Shown one piece after another: positions 23,450 through 34,612 of a stretch of 64,000 bases of DNA. The stretch comes from Siphonodentalium dalli. Its lineage: Eukaryota > Mollusca > Scaphopoda > Gadilida > Siphonodentaliidae. Location: the NCBI GenBank assembly GCA_032622095.1, contig CP136064.1, positions 197,313,948-197,377,947 on the forward strand. Reading direction: 5' to 3'. The stretch's first letter is position 1; every line of letters starts with the position of its first letter. The notes under the pieces were generated by a model, which had not been told where the DNA came from, ran no database searches, and saw only the letters and a list, made by a program, of their open reading frames with translations. A program made the position numbers and the translations under genes.

Positions 23450-24780
23450 ATGAAAGTGTCAATGACACTGTAGCTCAACTCAACTTGGAGAGGGGATGAC
23501 TTCATGTGTTACAGTCAATGGAGTGATTAGGAATGTGTAAAGTTGAGATGTCTAAGTATACTAGATATCAACATGTCTAAGAGATATATAGAAAGTAAAA
23601 TCCAAGATCGCCACTGTTGGCCATGTTTTCCAATAAAATTCAAAACATTTGATAGCTCCCATCTAGTGGTCACACCAATATGAAGTTTGGTGATGATCAG
23701 ATGAATGATGTGGTCTGTAGGTGTGCCAAAGGATTTAGTAATGCAAAGAGTAAAATCCAAGATGGCTGCCAGCGGCCATGTTTTTCATTAAAAAATTGTT
23801 CAATTTTGATAGCTCCCATCTAGAGATGATCCTAAACATGCCTGTAAATGTTCAAAACAATTTTTCAGCAATAAATGCGGGCTGCACGATGTTCCGATAG
23901 ATTTAAATTTGAAATCCAAGATGGCTGATGGCGGCCATTATTAATCACAAATTTCGGAAAAAATTGATGGCTCCTATATCTAGAGGTCAGCCCAAAGTTT
24001 CATATGAAGTTTGGTGATAATCGGATGAGGGAGGTGGCATGTAGAGTGTGCCGAAGAATCTTACAAAGAGTCAAATCAAAGGTGGCTGCTGTCAGCCATG
24101 TTTTTCAAAAAAATTCAGAAAATTTTGATAGCTATCATCTAGAGGTCACCCCGATGATCTGTATGAAGTTTGGTGATGATGAGAGATGTGGTATGTAGGT
24201 TATGCCCAAGGATTTAGTCATGCAAAGAGCAGAATACAAGATGGCAGCCGGCAGCCATGTTTTATGGCCGAATGACCCCAAAATGACTCGTTCCCATCTA
24301 CATGTGAATGTCAACAGCCATGACAAATTTCATAATGATCTGACCAAAGACACGAATTGTAGCCCGTGCCAAAAGATTTAGTCATGCACAGAGTAAGATC
24401 CAAAATGGCTGCTGGCAGCCATGATTTATGGCCGAATGACCCCTAAATGACCCGTTCCTATCTACATGTCAATGGTAACATCCATGGCAGATTTCATGAA
24501 TGATCAGACGGACAGTACGACCTGTAGCCCGTGCAAATGGATTTAATTTTGAAATCCAAGATGGTCGCTGGTCGCCAACGTTTTTTTGCCGAATGACCCC
24601 CAAAATGACTCGTTCCCATCCACATGTCAATGTCAATAGCTATTACAAATTTTATAATGATCCGACCAAAGGTACAACATGTAGCCCGTGCTAAAAGAAA
24701 TTGTTGACGGACACACACACGGATGACAGATACCAGGCTATGGCAATAGCTCGAACTTTACAAAGTAAAGTTGAGCTAAT
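23450..24780 (+). mobile_element. Pearl-like element type 1, apparently full length
   Basis: Begins ATGAAAGTGTCAATGACAC (a small palindrome) plus TGTAGCTCAACT. The core has about seven tandem units of 155-164 bp, each with an AAGATGGC-like mark (near 23605, 23760, 23919, 24081, 24239, 24403 and 24560). It ends GACGGACACACACACGG and a hairpin pairing AACTTTAC with GTAAAGTTGAGCT (about 24750-24780). The ~160-bp tandem core with a terminal hairpin resembles bivalve pearl elements. Confidence 0.7.
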
Positions 24781-24839
24781 AAATGAGTGAACACAACCAA
24801 CTTCAACTGGGGAACTTCAAATTTGATTCTATAGGTCTC

Positions 24840-24970
24840 CCATAACAGAATGAGGTTCCCAGAGGGTGAATTTGGTGATGCTAGCGCACAATGCAGGATA
24901 GCGTCACTAAATTCACCCTCTGAGGACCTAATTCTGCAAACATAAGACACACTATTTAAAGGCTTGTTTT
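24840..24970. mobile_element. Partial hAT-like MITE, GAGGTCCCCAGAGGG family
   Basis: An inverted pair with AGAATGAGGTTCCCAGAGGG and CCCTCTGAGGACCTAATTCT, then a right end ACACACTATTTAAAGGCTTG like that of the element at 22591. Confidence 0.5.
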
Positions 24971-24987
24971 CATGGTTTGTGTTGGGA

Positions 24988-25673
24988 CAGGGATAGTCTA
25001 GAAGTTTCAAATTGGGAGAACTCATCAGGTTTCAATCAAATTCCTAATGATATTACTATTAAAGAGGGCTCTCAGTGATGCCATTTAGAAATTTGATTGA
25101 AACCTGATGAGAACTCACTTCTCTCCATTTGTTTTAATGTTAGGGAGATGTAGAGTAGATATTAGTTTTTTTTTAGTACAGTAATGCCCTAAATAATAGA
25201 CTCCTTAACCACAGCAGAATTATGGGTAATTTCTCAGGATTTAGTCGGAAATATGGCTTGTTGCCATTCATCGGAAAGCTCTCACTGCCATATTTCCGAT
25301 TAAATCCTGAAAAATTACCCATAATTCTGCTATGGTTAAGGAGTCGATTATTTAGGACATTGCTGTAGGCTGTTATCAGGGAGATGTCATAATGGCTGAA
25401 GTTAGGTTTACTCCCTAATATCAAATTTCTATAACACAATAATTATTATACAATACTAAAGCCATTTACAAAACCAATATAATGAGTAATAACACCATTA
25501 TAATCAGGAAATACAGTTTAAATACCGGTATGCTGTTTGGTAACTTTGGACATATGCATAATGGTTTATGAGAGAGAAGTCACTTCGCCCTATGACAAAA
25601 ATAGGGAGAAGTGACACAATTGAGGTAGAATATACACATGTATGTCTCAAGTCACCTCCTAGGCTAGTCCCTG
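24988..25673. mobile_element. Inverted-end element (CAGGGAYTAG family) holding a MITE
   Basis: Ends CAGGGATAGTCTAGAAG and, inverted, CAGGGACTAGCCTAGGAG. The body shares segments with 26540-26885 (TTATGAGAGAGAAGTCACTT, ATAATCAGGAAATACA). The foldback MITE at 25179-25365 lies inside. Confidence 0.45.
25179..25365. mobile_element. Foldback MITE, CAGTAATGCCC family, copy 5
   Basis: TA-flanked palindromic copy with a shortened right arm and one changed terminal base pair (GGACATTGCTG). Confidence 0.85.
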
Positions 25674-25859
25674 CATTGAGAAAATAATTTCTATACATTG
25701 GTTATCTACTGAACATTGGTTATCTACTGAACATGGTTTCAGCCACTTACATAGTTCATACATGTATTATACCATCTCATTTTTTAATAGCTCCACTGAT
25801 GATGTCACCTGTGTGGGCAGATGCGAAGGACATGTTCATATACACTAATTTGCGGCAGA

Positions 25860-25980
25860 TACAACACAAGTTTCATAATACATGTATACACAGACAAACT
25901 GACAGACAAACTGATGGGTGCAGTCAATCCAGTATACCCCCTCCCCATTTCTCTTGGACAAGTTGGGGTATAATAATATG
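25860..25980 (+). mobile_element. 3' end of a pearl-like type 2 element
   Basis: A CAGACAAACTGA run is followed by CCAGTATACCCCC and TTGGGGTATAATAA, matching the 3' hairpin of the element at 4995-5790. Confidence 0.55.
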
Positions 25981-26065
25981 AGGATTCTATAGATGCACTA
26001 GCAATATCAGGTTTACCTGGAAGGATACTTGCACTACCAGCAGCACTGATATAAAACCTAACCTA

Positions 26066-26278
26066 CAGTAATGCTCTAAGTAATCGACTTCTTAACCACA
26101 GCAGAATTATGGGTAACTTTTCAGGATTTAGTCGCAAATATGGCTTGTTGCCATTCATCGGAAAGCTCTCGGGGAAAGCTTTCCGATGAATGGCAACAAG
26201 CCATATTTGAGACTAAATCCTGAAAAGTTACCCATAATTCTGCTGTGGTTAAGAAGTCGATTACTTAGAGAATTACTG
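26066..26278. mobile_element. Foldback MITE, CAGTAATGCCC family, copy 6
   Basis: TA-flanked palindrome with mutated inner ends (CAGTAATGCTCTAAG and CTTAGAGAATTACTG). Both arms and the central loop are complete. Confidence 0.85.
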
Positions 26279-26539
26279 TACATTAACTGAACTGAATTAT
26301 TTATTTAATTTAAGTAGCACTAAATGTCAGATGTCAACCACACCTTGATTAATATTTGACAGTCTGTCAGACCTACAGTAAGTTTCTGTTTAATATTCAG
26401 GCTTGATTGTGTGGAATACAGTGAATATTCATAATGAATATACTGGTATCTATACAGCATTGCATAACTATAACAAGGCATACATCATACATGCAACTAC
26501 AAGGAAGTTAGTTTGTTACTTTTTTGCGTGGCATAATTT

Positions 26540-26885
26540 TTATCAAGGACCAGCCCAGAGGTTTGAAATTGGGAGAAGTCACTTCTCCCTGGTGTGTTAT
26601 CAGGGAGAAGTGGACAGCTATCAAGGAGAAGTAACAATTGCTGAAGTTCAATTTTACTCCAACATGCTATGATCATATAAGTATTATACAACACAGGAGC
26701 CAATTTATAACACTATTTAATATAGTGAGTAGAACACTATCATAATCAGGAAATATACTCTAAACATGGTGTTGGTCCAAATGCATGCTGGTATATGAGA
26801 GAGAAGTTACTTCTTCATGGGACAAAAATAAGGAGAAGTGAACATTTTAGGGAGATATCTCCCAAGTCGCCCTCTTGGTCTCTGA
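26540..26885. repeat. Second copy of the CAGGGAYTAG repeat
   Basis: Shares TTGAAATTGGGAGAA and GAGAGAAGTTACTTC segments with 24988-25673. The left and right ends are weakly inverted to each other. Confidence 0.4.
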
Positions 26886-27715
26886 ATTATATTGAAATAT
26901 ATCTAAATAAACATCTAAATATTATGCAAAACAAGTTTAGAATACTGAGTTTATCTTAACTGATAATCAAGGAAGTTGGCTTGCTAGTTTAAAAAAAAGA
27001 ATTGCGAAGTATAATTACTGTATATTTAAATGTATTTTATACAACAGAATATGTAAAGTGAAAATTAGTTTGAAAGACCTAGTACAATGAATGTACATCT
27101 GAACTGACAAACCAGAAAGTTGGCGTACCAGTTTTTGTGTGCATCTAAATAATATGCAAAATAGGTTCAGTAAACAATGTATCGGCACACAATGTCATGT
27201 TACATGTAACTGACAAACAAGGAAGTTGGTTTGCTTTAATTTTTTTATGACATGCATCATGTAACACAATTTACATTGGGACATGATTGGGTATATCCAC
27301 CAATTCACCCTACTGGAATATTGAAATAAATACACAACATGCATTACCATAGAGCATGATCAGACTTAAGAATTTAAAGTGATTTGAAACACACTGTTGC
27401 GACTCAGTGAATAAACTTGCTCAATGTAAGTATTTCAAAATATTTTGTATCAAAATTGCCGGCCCACAATGCCATGCTTTCGTATGAAATAAATCAAGTG
27501 ACTTTCTTTGGCAAAATAATCTCATTTGTTTATTGATGATTTGATCGGGACGAATGAAGGACTGTTTGTTTACATTTCTGCATAGTCCAGACATCATGTT
27601 TTATGAAATGATGCAGCCGATGTTGTTGAATATGTTGTAAGTAATTAGATAGCTTAGTTGTGAATTCTCATAATGGGTGTAGTGGCTGAGTCATAAAATA
27701 TCAGTTTGATGAAAT
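26886..27715. other. Unassigned part of intron 1
   Basis: AT-rich. Recurrent short phrases such as 'AAGGAAGTTGG' with 'CATGTAAC' occur at 26970-27240, suggesting old degenerate tandem repeats. No gene. Confidence 0.4.
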
Positions 27716-27716
27716 T

Positions 27717-27843
27717 AATGAAGTGAAATAAGCACCTAATATGTCTTTAATTAAAATGAAATGCAAAATACATTTGTATTAATGAAGTGAAATAAGCACC
27801 TAATATGTCTTTAAGTAAAATGAAATGCAAAATACGTTTGTAT
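27717..27843. repeat. Two tandem copies of a ~63-bp unit
   Basis: Two adjacent copies of a unit with TAATGAAGTGAAATAAGCAC and TAATATGTCTTTAA, differing at a few bases. Confidence 0.8.
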
Positions 27844-28139
27844 GTTGAAAATGGAACAGTGAACACATCTTGAATGATGATCAAGGAAGTTGCTAGTTTT
27901 TTTTGTGAGATGACAAAAGCGCACGCTATTGTCATGTTACCAAGATAGTTTAAATACTGAAATTGATCCACCACATGCATTGCTATAGAGCATGGCCATT
28001 GAACCAGCACAATTGGGGACACCAAAAATTTTATACAGAATATATAGCTGTCAACAAGTATCTTAAACATACCATTGGTACATGCTGTAATACAGCTAAA
28101 AATATACTGTACACAAAGCACAGATAGAGTAGAGAGGAC

Positions 28140-28740
28140 CAACATAATACATGTATCAAGGGCATATGTACCCATAAAACCTTCAGTCCATTTGTTCGGG
28201 AGTCACCATATTCCCACATAATTGATACAATTATGGTGAGTCCCATTCATCAAGGACATGTACCCATAAAATCTGCCATCAGACCATTGTTCGGGAGCCG
28301 CCATCTGCCCATACCCTTGATGCAATGTAAAGGCCCATCTATCTATTCTAGGATATGCATGTACCCATAAAATCTGCCTTCATACAGTTGTTTGAAAGCC
28401 ACCATCTTCCCAGCCCATAATTGCAATGTATGAGACCTACATGTACATGTATGTATTGTGGGAATGTACCCATATAATCTGCCCTCGGAATATTGTTCCG
28501 AGCCACAAACTTCTCAGCCCATAATTACAATATATGAGTCCCATGTATTTAGGGAATGTACATGTACCCATAAAATCTGCCCTTGGTCTATTGTTCAGAG
28601 CCACCAACTTCCCAGCCCATAATTACAATGTACATGTACATTGTATGAATCCCTTGTATTGAGGGCGTGTACCCATCAAACCTTCCCTCGGAATATTGTT
28701 TGGACCCACCATTTTCCCATGCTATAATTAGGAAGATCAA
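28140..28740. repeat. Minisatellite, about six units of ~100 bp
   Basis: The mark GTACCCATAAAA recurs near 28168, 28259, 28361, 28470, 28564 and 28670. Each unit carries ATTGTTCGGAGCCACCA and CCCATAATTACAAT-like blocks. Units vary from 91 to 109 bp. The 142-codon frame on the minus strand crosses non-coding repeat sequence. Confidence 0.8.
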
Positions 28741-28914
28741 CTTTATATAGACAGTGACATTTGTCAGGATAGATGCTTTTGAAGACATTGTTCCATCCAA
28801 CATTCCCACACATTTATGATGGCATAGCTTAGTGGAATGAGCACACTTCTTCTCCAAGTGTAGCACCAGCATCTGAGCTGCATCTCCAGGGAATAATGGT
28901 AATGGACAAATATT

Positions 28915-29158
28915 TTAAACTTCCATGAGCTTCCTGAAATTTTGCAAAAACCCTGTGCCACTGCATCCTCTTATATATGAAAGTCTCCCATAGGGAGCCT
29001 CGCATATATAAGATAACAATGTTTACCTTGACCTTGTAAGTCAGTGCATTCTCTGATATATGCGAGGCTCCCTATAGGAGACTCGCATAAATAAGAGAAT
29101 GCACTGGCACAGGATATTTAATGTTGCACCAGCGCTGCTCCCATCATGAAAGGGTTAG
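28915..29158. mobile_element. Diverged double-hairpin MITE (TTAA type)
   Basis: Both hairpins are present in altered form: CCTGTGCCACTGCATCCTCT, GCGAGGCTCCC and GGCACAGG. The outer ends are eroded (TTTTAAACTTCC and GAAAGGGTTA). Closest to the copy at 33587-33819. Confidence 0.65.
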
Positions 29159-29797
29159 AGAAGGGCTATCTCTTCCTTGAACTTTCTGTGTTAATACAGA
29201 AGTATAAAATAATAATTGTGAGTCAGAGAGACAAGTAATAGGAACTTCTGCCACTAGGAAATAATATTTTGTTCTTATTTGACCAATTGCATTACATTTC
29301 ATATACATGTAAATGCATTTAGTTATTTTTGTATGCTAACATAATCAATGTGTAAAAGCTTGTAAAAATTCAAGACTCAAATGTATGGCTAGTTGAGCAG
29401 TGAGTTGAGTGGTATCTATTTAACACCTATATTACTAGGGAAAGTGAAGTCATCATGATATGGTGTATATCATCTTATCCAAGGGTCACAACTTGTTAAA
29501 AGATTCTAACATCACAGAAACAACTTACACACAAATTTTCAATTGGAAACTTAAAAACAAAGTAAACTAAATTGGCCTACAGAAACATTACTTTTCACAC
29601 TTTTCTAGACTGCATATTAAAAAAGAAAACTTTAATGCTAAAACAGTGGTAAAATGTTATGTAATTGAAAACATTAAGTTCCACTTGGCCATGCAAAGCA
29701 GAAAACATGTTATTACATTGTTACTTCTCCATGGTCTCTAGTTGATATAAGAATTAAGTAATAATAGCTTGAGATATGGGCTCATCTTACACCACTA
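29159..29797. other. Unassigned part of intron 1
   Basis: AT-rich with no recognisable frame, hairpin or repeat. Confidence 0.45.
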
Positions 29798-30010
29798 CAG
29801 TAATGCCCTAATTAATCTACTGCTTAACCACAGCAGAATTATTGGTAACTTTTCAGGATTTAGTCGGAAATATGGCTTGTTGCCATTCATCGGAAAGCTC
29901 TCGGGGAGAGCTTTCCGATGAATGGCAACAAGCCATATTTCCGACTAAATCCGGAAAAGTTACCCATAATTCTGCTGTGGTTAAGAAGTGGATTACTTAG
30001 AGCATTACTG
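29798..30010. mobile_element. Foldback MITE, CAGTAATGCCC family, copy 7
   Basis: TA-flanked complete palindrome with a few arm mismatches. Centre CTCGGGGAGAG as in copies 2 and 6. Confidence 0.85.
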
Positions 30011-30164
30011 TATATCTTCTCTCTCCAGCATCATGTCACAGTGAGAGGTGCAGAACTACAGGGGAGAAATGTAGCAGTAAAATCCCTAGCAGAAGTAGAG
30101 ATACTATCTCTGGCTTAGGTAAGAAGCATGATTCAAATTACACTGATTTAGAGGATTAAGTATA

Positions 30165-30614
30165 GGTTACACTGGTGTAAATAAGGTTCCGAGTGACATC
30201 TAGCGGATGCGGGAGGAATATATAGGAGAGAATAAAATAGACACTGGGCCCTGATTGGTCAATAGCCTTGTGTGCTTTTCACATAAAAAAATCATCACAC
30301 CTCTTCCCTGTGATTTCCCATAGGTAAAATAACCATTGGCACAGGAATTAACCCTTTGTAGTAAAGTTTGAATTTTTTGGTGTGGTCTAAAATATGACTG
30401 TATTTTTTATGCGGTTCTGACACTAGTTACGAAAACATAAGATTTAAAGGCGAATTCCCTGCTAGACAGACATGATTTTTGTGTGTAAAAAGTTTCCCAA
30501 AATGTCAATTTTTCAGATTTAAAGAAAATTTTGGACCCAACATTTATATTGCCAACACTATACGCTAAAACGTTAGCACTGAGGCCTATGGAAAACATTT
30601 ACACCAGTGTAACC
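30165..30614. mobile_element. 450-bp TA-flanked element, copy A
   Basis: Terminal inverted repeats GGTTACACTGGTGTAAA and its inverse, with TA at 30163-30164 and 30615-30616. The interior is nearly the same as copy B at 32352-32801, which has the same length. Non-coding. Confidence 0.85.
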
Positions 30615-30949
30615 TAAAGGGAAAAAATAGCTTTTTATCATTTTTGATTCCTGGGAGTCACTTTAAAGCAATTTAATGCATTTTACAGAGCCTGGTCTTT
30701 CAGTCCAATGAATATCTCATGCTTGATGTGGCTATTCTTGCTGCTGATGCCTTCTTTCACTTACATCAGCCAAAAAAATAGTAAGATTTTTCATAAAAAA
30801 TGCCAATTTTTCAAGGTATTTTCAAAATTTTTCAAGGTGGTAATAGTCACATGATAATGCAAATGACCCATAATATGGGCATGTCAACGACACATATATC
30901 AATTATTATAAGAACCTAATTTAACAAGTATTTTGGATTTTATAGCCAG

Positions 30950-31823
30950 TGATATAATAATAATATAGAGTATTTGTATAGCGCCATATCCCGTATGGCT
31001 CATGGCGCTGAACAATTCACACAAACGCAGTCACACACATTCACACTATAACATATACGCAATAAATAATATGCATGTATTTCAATAATTAAGTCTCCTC
31101 AACGTTTTCTGATGTTATTTGTCCGAAATGGGAGATGAATAGGTGAGTTTTTAGGGCCGATTTGAATGTTTCCAAACAGTCAGACTGTTTCACCTCTTTG
31201 GGAAGGTTGTTCCAAATGGTCGGCCCGTAGACCTCGAAAGAACGGCGACCAAAGTACATCAGATCTCGTTTAGGTACAACCATCGCATTCGCATCCTGTG
31301 ATCGAAGTGGTCGAGCAGGTACATATTTGACCAACAATGTATCAATATATGGTGGCAAAGCATTATCAATATCCGACTTTCTATAACACAAAGTAGCATG
31401 TTTGTACACAATTCGTTCAAATATGGGAAGCCAATGTAATTTATACAACAGTGGGGTAACATGATCAAATTTGCCTGCACGGCACACAATTTTTGCAGCA
31501 ATATTAACAATTTTTTGAAGTTTGTGAAGTTGATAATCTGGGAGTCCTGCTAAAATAGAATTACAGTAATCGATTTTGGATAACACAAATGAGGACATCA
31601 ATATTTGTGTGGATTGTTCGGAGATATATGGACGTACATGCGAAATGCGCCGGAGCTCCATATATAAGGACCTGCATAGGTTGCTGATGTGAGATGACAT
31701 TGAGAAGTTTTTGTCGATGGTCACACCGAGGTTTTTAATAACATCAGAAAATTCAATTACACTGTCGCCGATGAGCGACATATATATATACAGATATATA
31801 TCATAAAAGTGTGTCATTTCCAC
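30950..31823 (-). mobile_element. 5'-truncated CR1/L2-type LINE
   Basis: The open frame 31089-31823 encodes the C-terminal part of a non-LTR reverse transcriptase. Landmarks are VIKNLGVTIDKNFSM, SKIDYCNSILAGLP, LHWLPIFERIVYKH and FEVYGPTIWNNLPKEV, followed by a terminal SFK/LKTHLF-like block. The 3' UTR ends GCGCCATGAGCC, ATGGCGCTATACAAAT and an ATTATTATTATA tail near 30950, the CR1/L2-type tail. The catalytic FADD part and endonuclease domain are missing. The match starts at about 31800, where the 5' truncation lies. The remaining frame has no stop, so the insertion is moderately young. It is not a host gene. Confidence 0.9.
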
Positions 31824-32351
31824 TGGTGGGTATGGTCATTTGAAGGTTAATAGCACTAAAACTTGGGACACATTTAAGAAAATGCTTCAGCAATTCAAAG
31901 AGAGCATATCTTTATTCAACTAATTCAATATACACCCACATCCAGTTATCTTGGATCACCCTTGCAGACCTGAAAATGTCATATTTTATTCTTCAATGTG
32001 CTGATAAAGTCATGCGCTTGATGCTCAGCTGATCAGATCTGGACTCAATGACCTCACATCACCAGAAGTTCTCTCATGGAAAGAATATTGAACAGTCTTC
32101 CATAGCTGATCCAAGTTTGCAACACCAGACCCCTAAATTTGAGTGAAAATGGAGCCTGAACATGACTGGTGGTGGAAAATTGTGCTTTTTTGATGAATAA
32201 TTTGTTAAAGGGGGTGGGGTTAAATTGTGTGTGATAAATAAAGAACCACAGAAGTGATATTGTTTTTGAACACATTTTTTCCATTGATGGGCAATTCTGA
32301 AGAAATGTAGGGAGTTACAATTATTCCGCGAAAAAGCGGGCTATCGCTTTA

Positions 32352-32801
32352 GGTTACACTGGTGTAAATAAGGTTCCGAGTGACATCTAGCGGATGCGGG
32401 AGGAATATATAGGAGAGAATAAAATAGACACTGGGCCCTGATTGGTCAATAGCCTTGTGTGCTTTTCACATAAAAAAATCATCACACCTCTTCCCTATGA
32501 TTTCCCATAGGTAAAATAACCATTGGCACAGGAATTAACCTTTGTAGTGAAGTTTGAATTTTTTGGTGTGGTCTAAAATATGACTGTATTTTTTTATGCG
32601 GTTCTGACACTAGTTACGAAAACATAAGATTTAAAGGCGAATTCCCTGCTAGACAGACATGATTTTTTTGTGTAAAAAGTTTCCCAAAATGTCAATTTTT
32701 CAGATTTAAAGAAAATTTTGGACCCAACATTTATATTGCCAACACTATACGCTAAAACGTTAGCACTGAGGCCTATGGAAAACATTTACACCAGTGTAAC
32801 C
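32352..32801. mobile_element. 450-bp TA-flanked element, copy B
   Basis: Same ends, length and orientation as copy A (30165-30614), with only scattered differences. TA at 32350-32351 and 32802-32803. Confidence 0.85.
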
Positions 32802-32963
32802 TATAGAATGTATGGCAGCCCTGCCCATGCACTGTCTGTGAAGGCCACTTAATTATACCACTGAGAGGATGATTGGAAGAACTACAACCATCAATGCAAT
32901 GTCTGGTAGGGAAGTGATAGGACTGTGGGGAGGAGAGTGTCTAGCAATGAAACCCGACTAGTA

Positions 32964-33197
32964 CAGTAATGCCCTAAATAATCGACTCCTTAACCACAGC
33001 AGAATTATGGGTAATTTTTCAGGTTTTAGTCGGAAATATGGCTTGTTGCTATTCATCGGAAAGCTCTCAGTGAGAGCTTCGGAAAGCTCAGTGAGAGCTT
33101 TCCGATGAATGGCAACAAGCCATATTTCCGACTAAATCCTGAAAAATTACCCATAATTCTGCTGTGGTTAAGGAGTCGATTATTTAGGGCATTACTA
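32964..33197. mobile_element. Foldback MITE, CAGTAATGCCC family, copy 8
   Basis: TA-flanked palindrome. The centre is enlarged by a partial duplication of the loop (GAGAGCTTCGGAAAGCTCAG near 33072-33091). The last base pair is changed (TTACTATA). Confidence 0.85.
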
Positions 33198-33198
33198 T

Positions 33199-33586
33199 AG
33201 TCTACTGCTAGAATGTGTCACAAGTTTCTAGGTAAGGTGAGGTCTGCTGCAAATTTAATAGAAAAAAAAAAGATTTCTCTGATACCATAAAATATAGAGT
33301 GTTCTTCTCGCTGTTTAAGGATACAGACTGGAATGCTCTGGACCAGACCACCATCGCTAGACCGCCTTGGACTGGTCCACCCAACCCAGTCCAGTCCTCT
33401 TTAGTCCAGCCTACTTTTCATCTGTGTAGAGTTTTCAGCAGAAGATAAACTAACACTATCGGGATAATATATTGTACATGTAATTGAAGTGTTGGACCAG
33501 AGGGGATCAAGGGGGAGGGGCTGTCGGAAGGGTGGCGAGCTAGACCCCAAAATTTCCAAGATTTTAGCAGGACATATACAAAGCTA
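33199..33586. other. Unassigned part of intron 1
   Basis: Includes a CCAGTCCAGTCC-like run near 33345-33415. No gene seen. Confidence 0.4.
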
Positions 33587-33819
33587 TTAACCCTTCCATG
33601 ACTGGAGCTTCCTGAAATGTTACGAAAACTCTGTGCCAAAGCATTCTCTTCCGATAGGGAGCATCATATATAAGAGAATACACTGGTCTAACAATATTTA
33701 CCTTAACCATGTAAGCCAGTGTACATTCTCTTATATATGCGAAGCTTCCTATGGGAGACTTGCATATATATGAGATTGCACTGGCACAGGATCTTTAATG
33801 CTGCACCGAAAAGGGTTAA
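33587..33819. mobile_element. TTAA-flanked double-hairpin MITE, third end type
   Basis: Begins TTAACCCTTCCATGACTGG and ends AAAAGGGTTAA, with TTAA on both sides. The hairpin cassette is diverged (CTCTGTGCCAAAGCATTCTC and CACTGGCACAGG) and the left hairpin is shortened. Confidence 0.7.
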
Positions 33820-33906
33820 CCTGGAGGTTTTTTTTGGTAACTTGTGTTCCGATTCCCTGTACACCACACTATTTCATGTTTGTGCCATGTGTGTATTTAC
33901 TATTTA

Positions 33907-34020
33907 GTCCAGGAGATATTGGTCGACCTCTGCACCCCCCCCCCCCCCCAGGACTCAACTTCACCCCACTAATTTTCTTCCTTAAGGTCTCCTTAATTTT
34001 TTTCACTTGTTAACAAGAAA
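33907..34020. repeat. Inverted fragment of the 2.2-kb unit
   Basis: This stretch, with the C-run at about 33936-33950, GGACTCAACTTCACCCC and CACTTGTTAACAAGAAAAA, is the reverse complement of about 36737-36850 in the 2.2-kb unit. Confidence 0.75.
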
Positions 34021-34612
34021 AATGAAAGTGTCAATGACACTGTAGCTCAACTTAGGTCGGGGAATAATTTAATGGTTGACAGTAAATGGAGGAATAGGAA
34101 AGGTGCTATAATTGAAATGTCTAAAGTAAGACAAGATGTACATGTCAATATCAACATTCATGACAGGTTTCATAACGATCGAATCAGGGATGTGGTGATT
34201 ATGGTGTGCCAAAGGATTTAGTGATGCAAAGAGTAAATTATAAAATGGCCACCGGCAGCCATGTTTTTTTCCGAATTACCCCAAAATGACTTGTTCCCAT
34301 CTACAGCCTTTACAAATCTCATAATGATCTGACCAAAGGTACGACCTGTAGCCTGTGCCAAAGGATTTAGTCATGCAAAGAGTGAAATCCAATATGGCTG
34401 CTGGCGGCCATGTTTCTTAGCCAAACGACCCCAAAATTACTCGTTCCCCATCTACATGTCAATGTCAACAGCCTTTACAAATCCCATCTACATGTCATTG
34501 TTAACATCCATGACAAATTTCATGAAGATCCGATCAACGCTACGACCTGTAGCCCGCGCCAAAGGATTTAGTCATGTATAGAGTAAAATCCAAGATGTCT
34601 GCTGGCTAGACC
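34021..34612 (+). mobile_element. Pearl-like type 1, 5' end plus about three core units
   Basis: Starts AATGAAAGTGTCAATGACAC and TGTAGCTCAACTTAGG. Core marks occur near 34248, 34395 and 34593. It breaks at about 34612 where a different sequence starts. Confidence 0.6.

Noticed and set aside
23450-24780. CRISPR-like or satellite array
   Set aside because: The units are about 160 bp without short spacers and are bounded by transposon-type ends, so a pearl-like element explains them.
27747-28175. 142-codon minus-strand frame
   Set aside because: It runs over a 63-bp tandem duplication and the start of a minisatellite and has no recognisable domain.
30407-30598. Conserved 63-codon frame in the two 450-bp elements
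   Set aside because: The elements are near-identical throughout, so frame conservation carries no coding signal, and the product resembles nothing known.
31089-31823. Longest open frame of the window, 244 codons, as a host gene
   Set aside because: It is the C-terminal part of a CR1/L2-type reverse transcriptase with the matching 3' tail.
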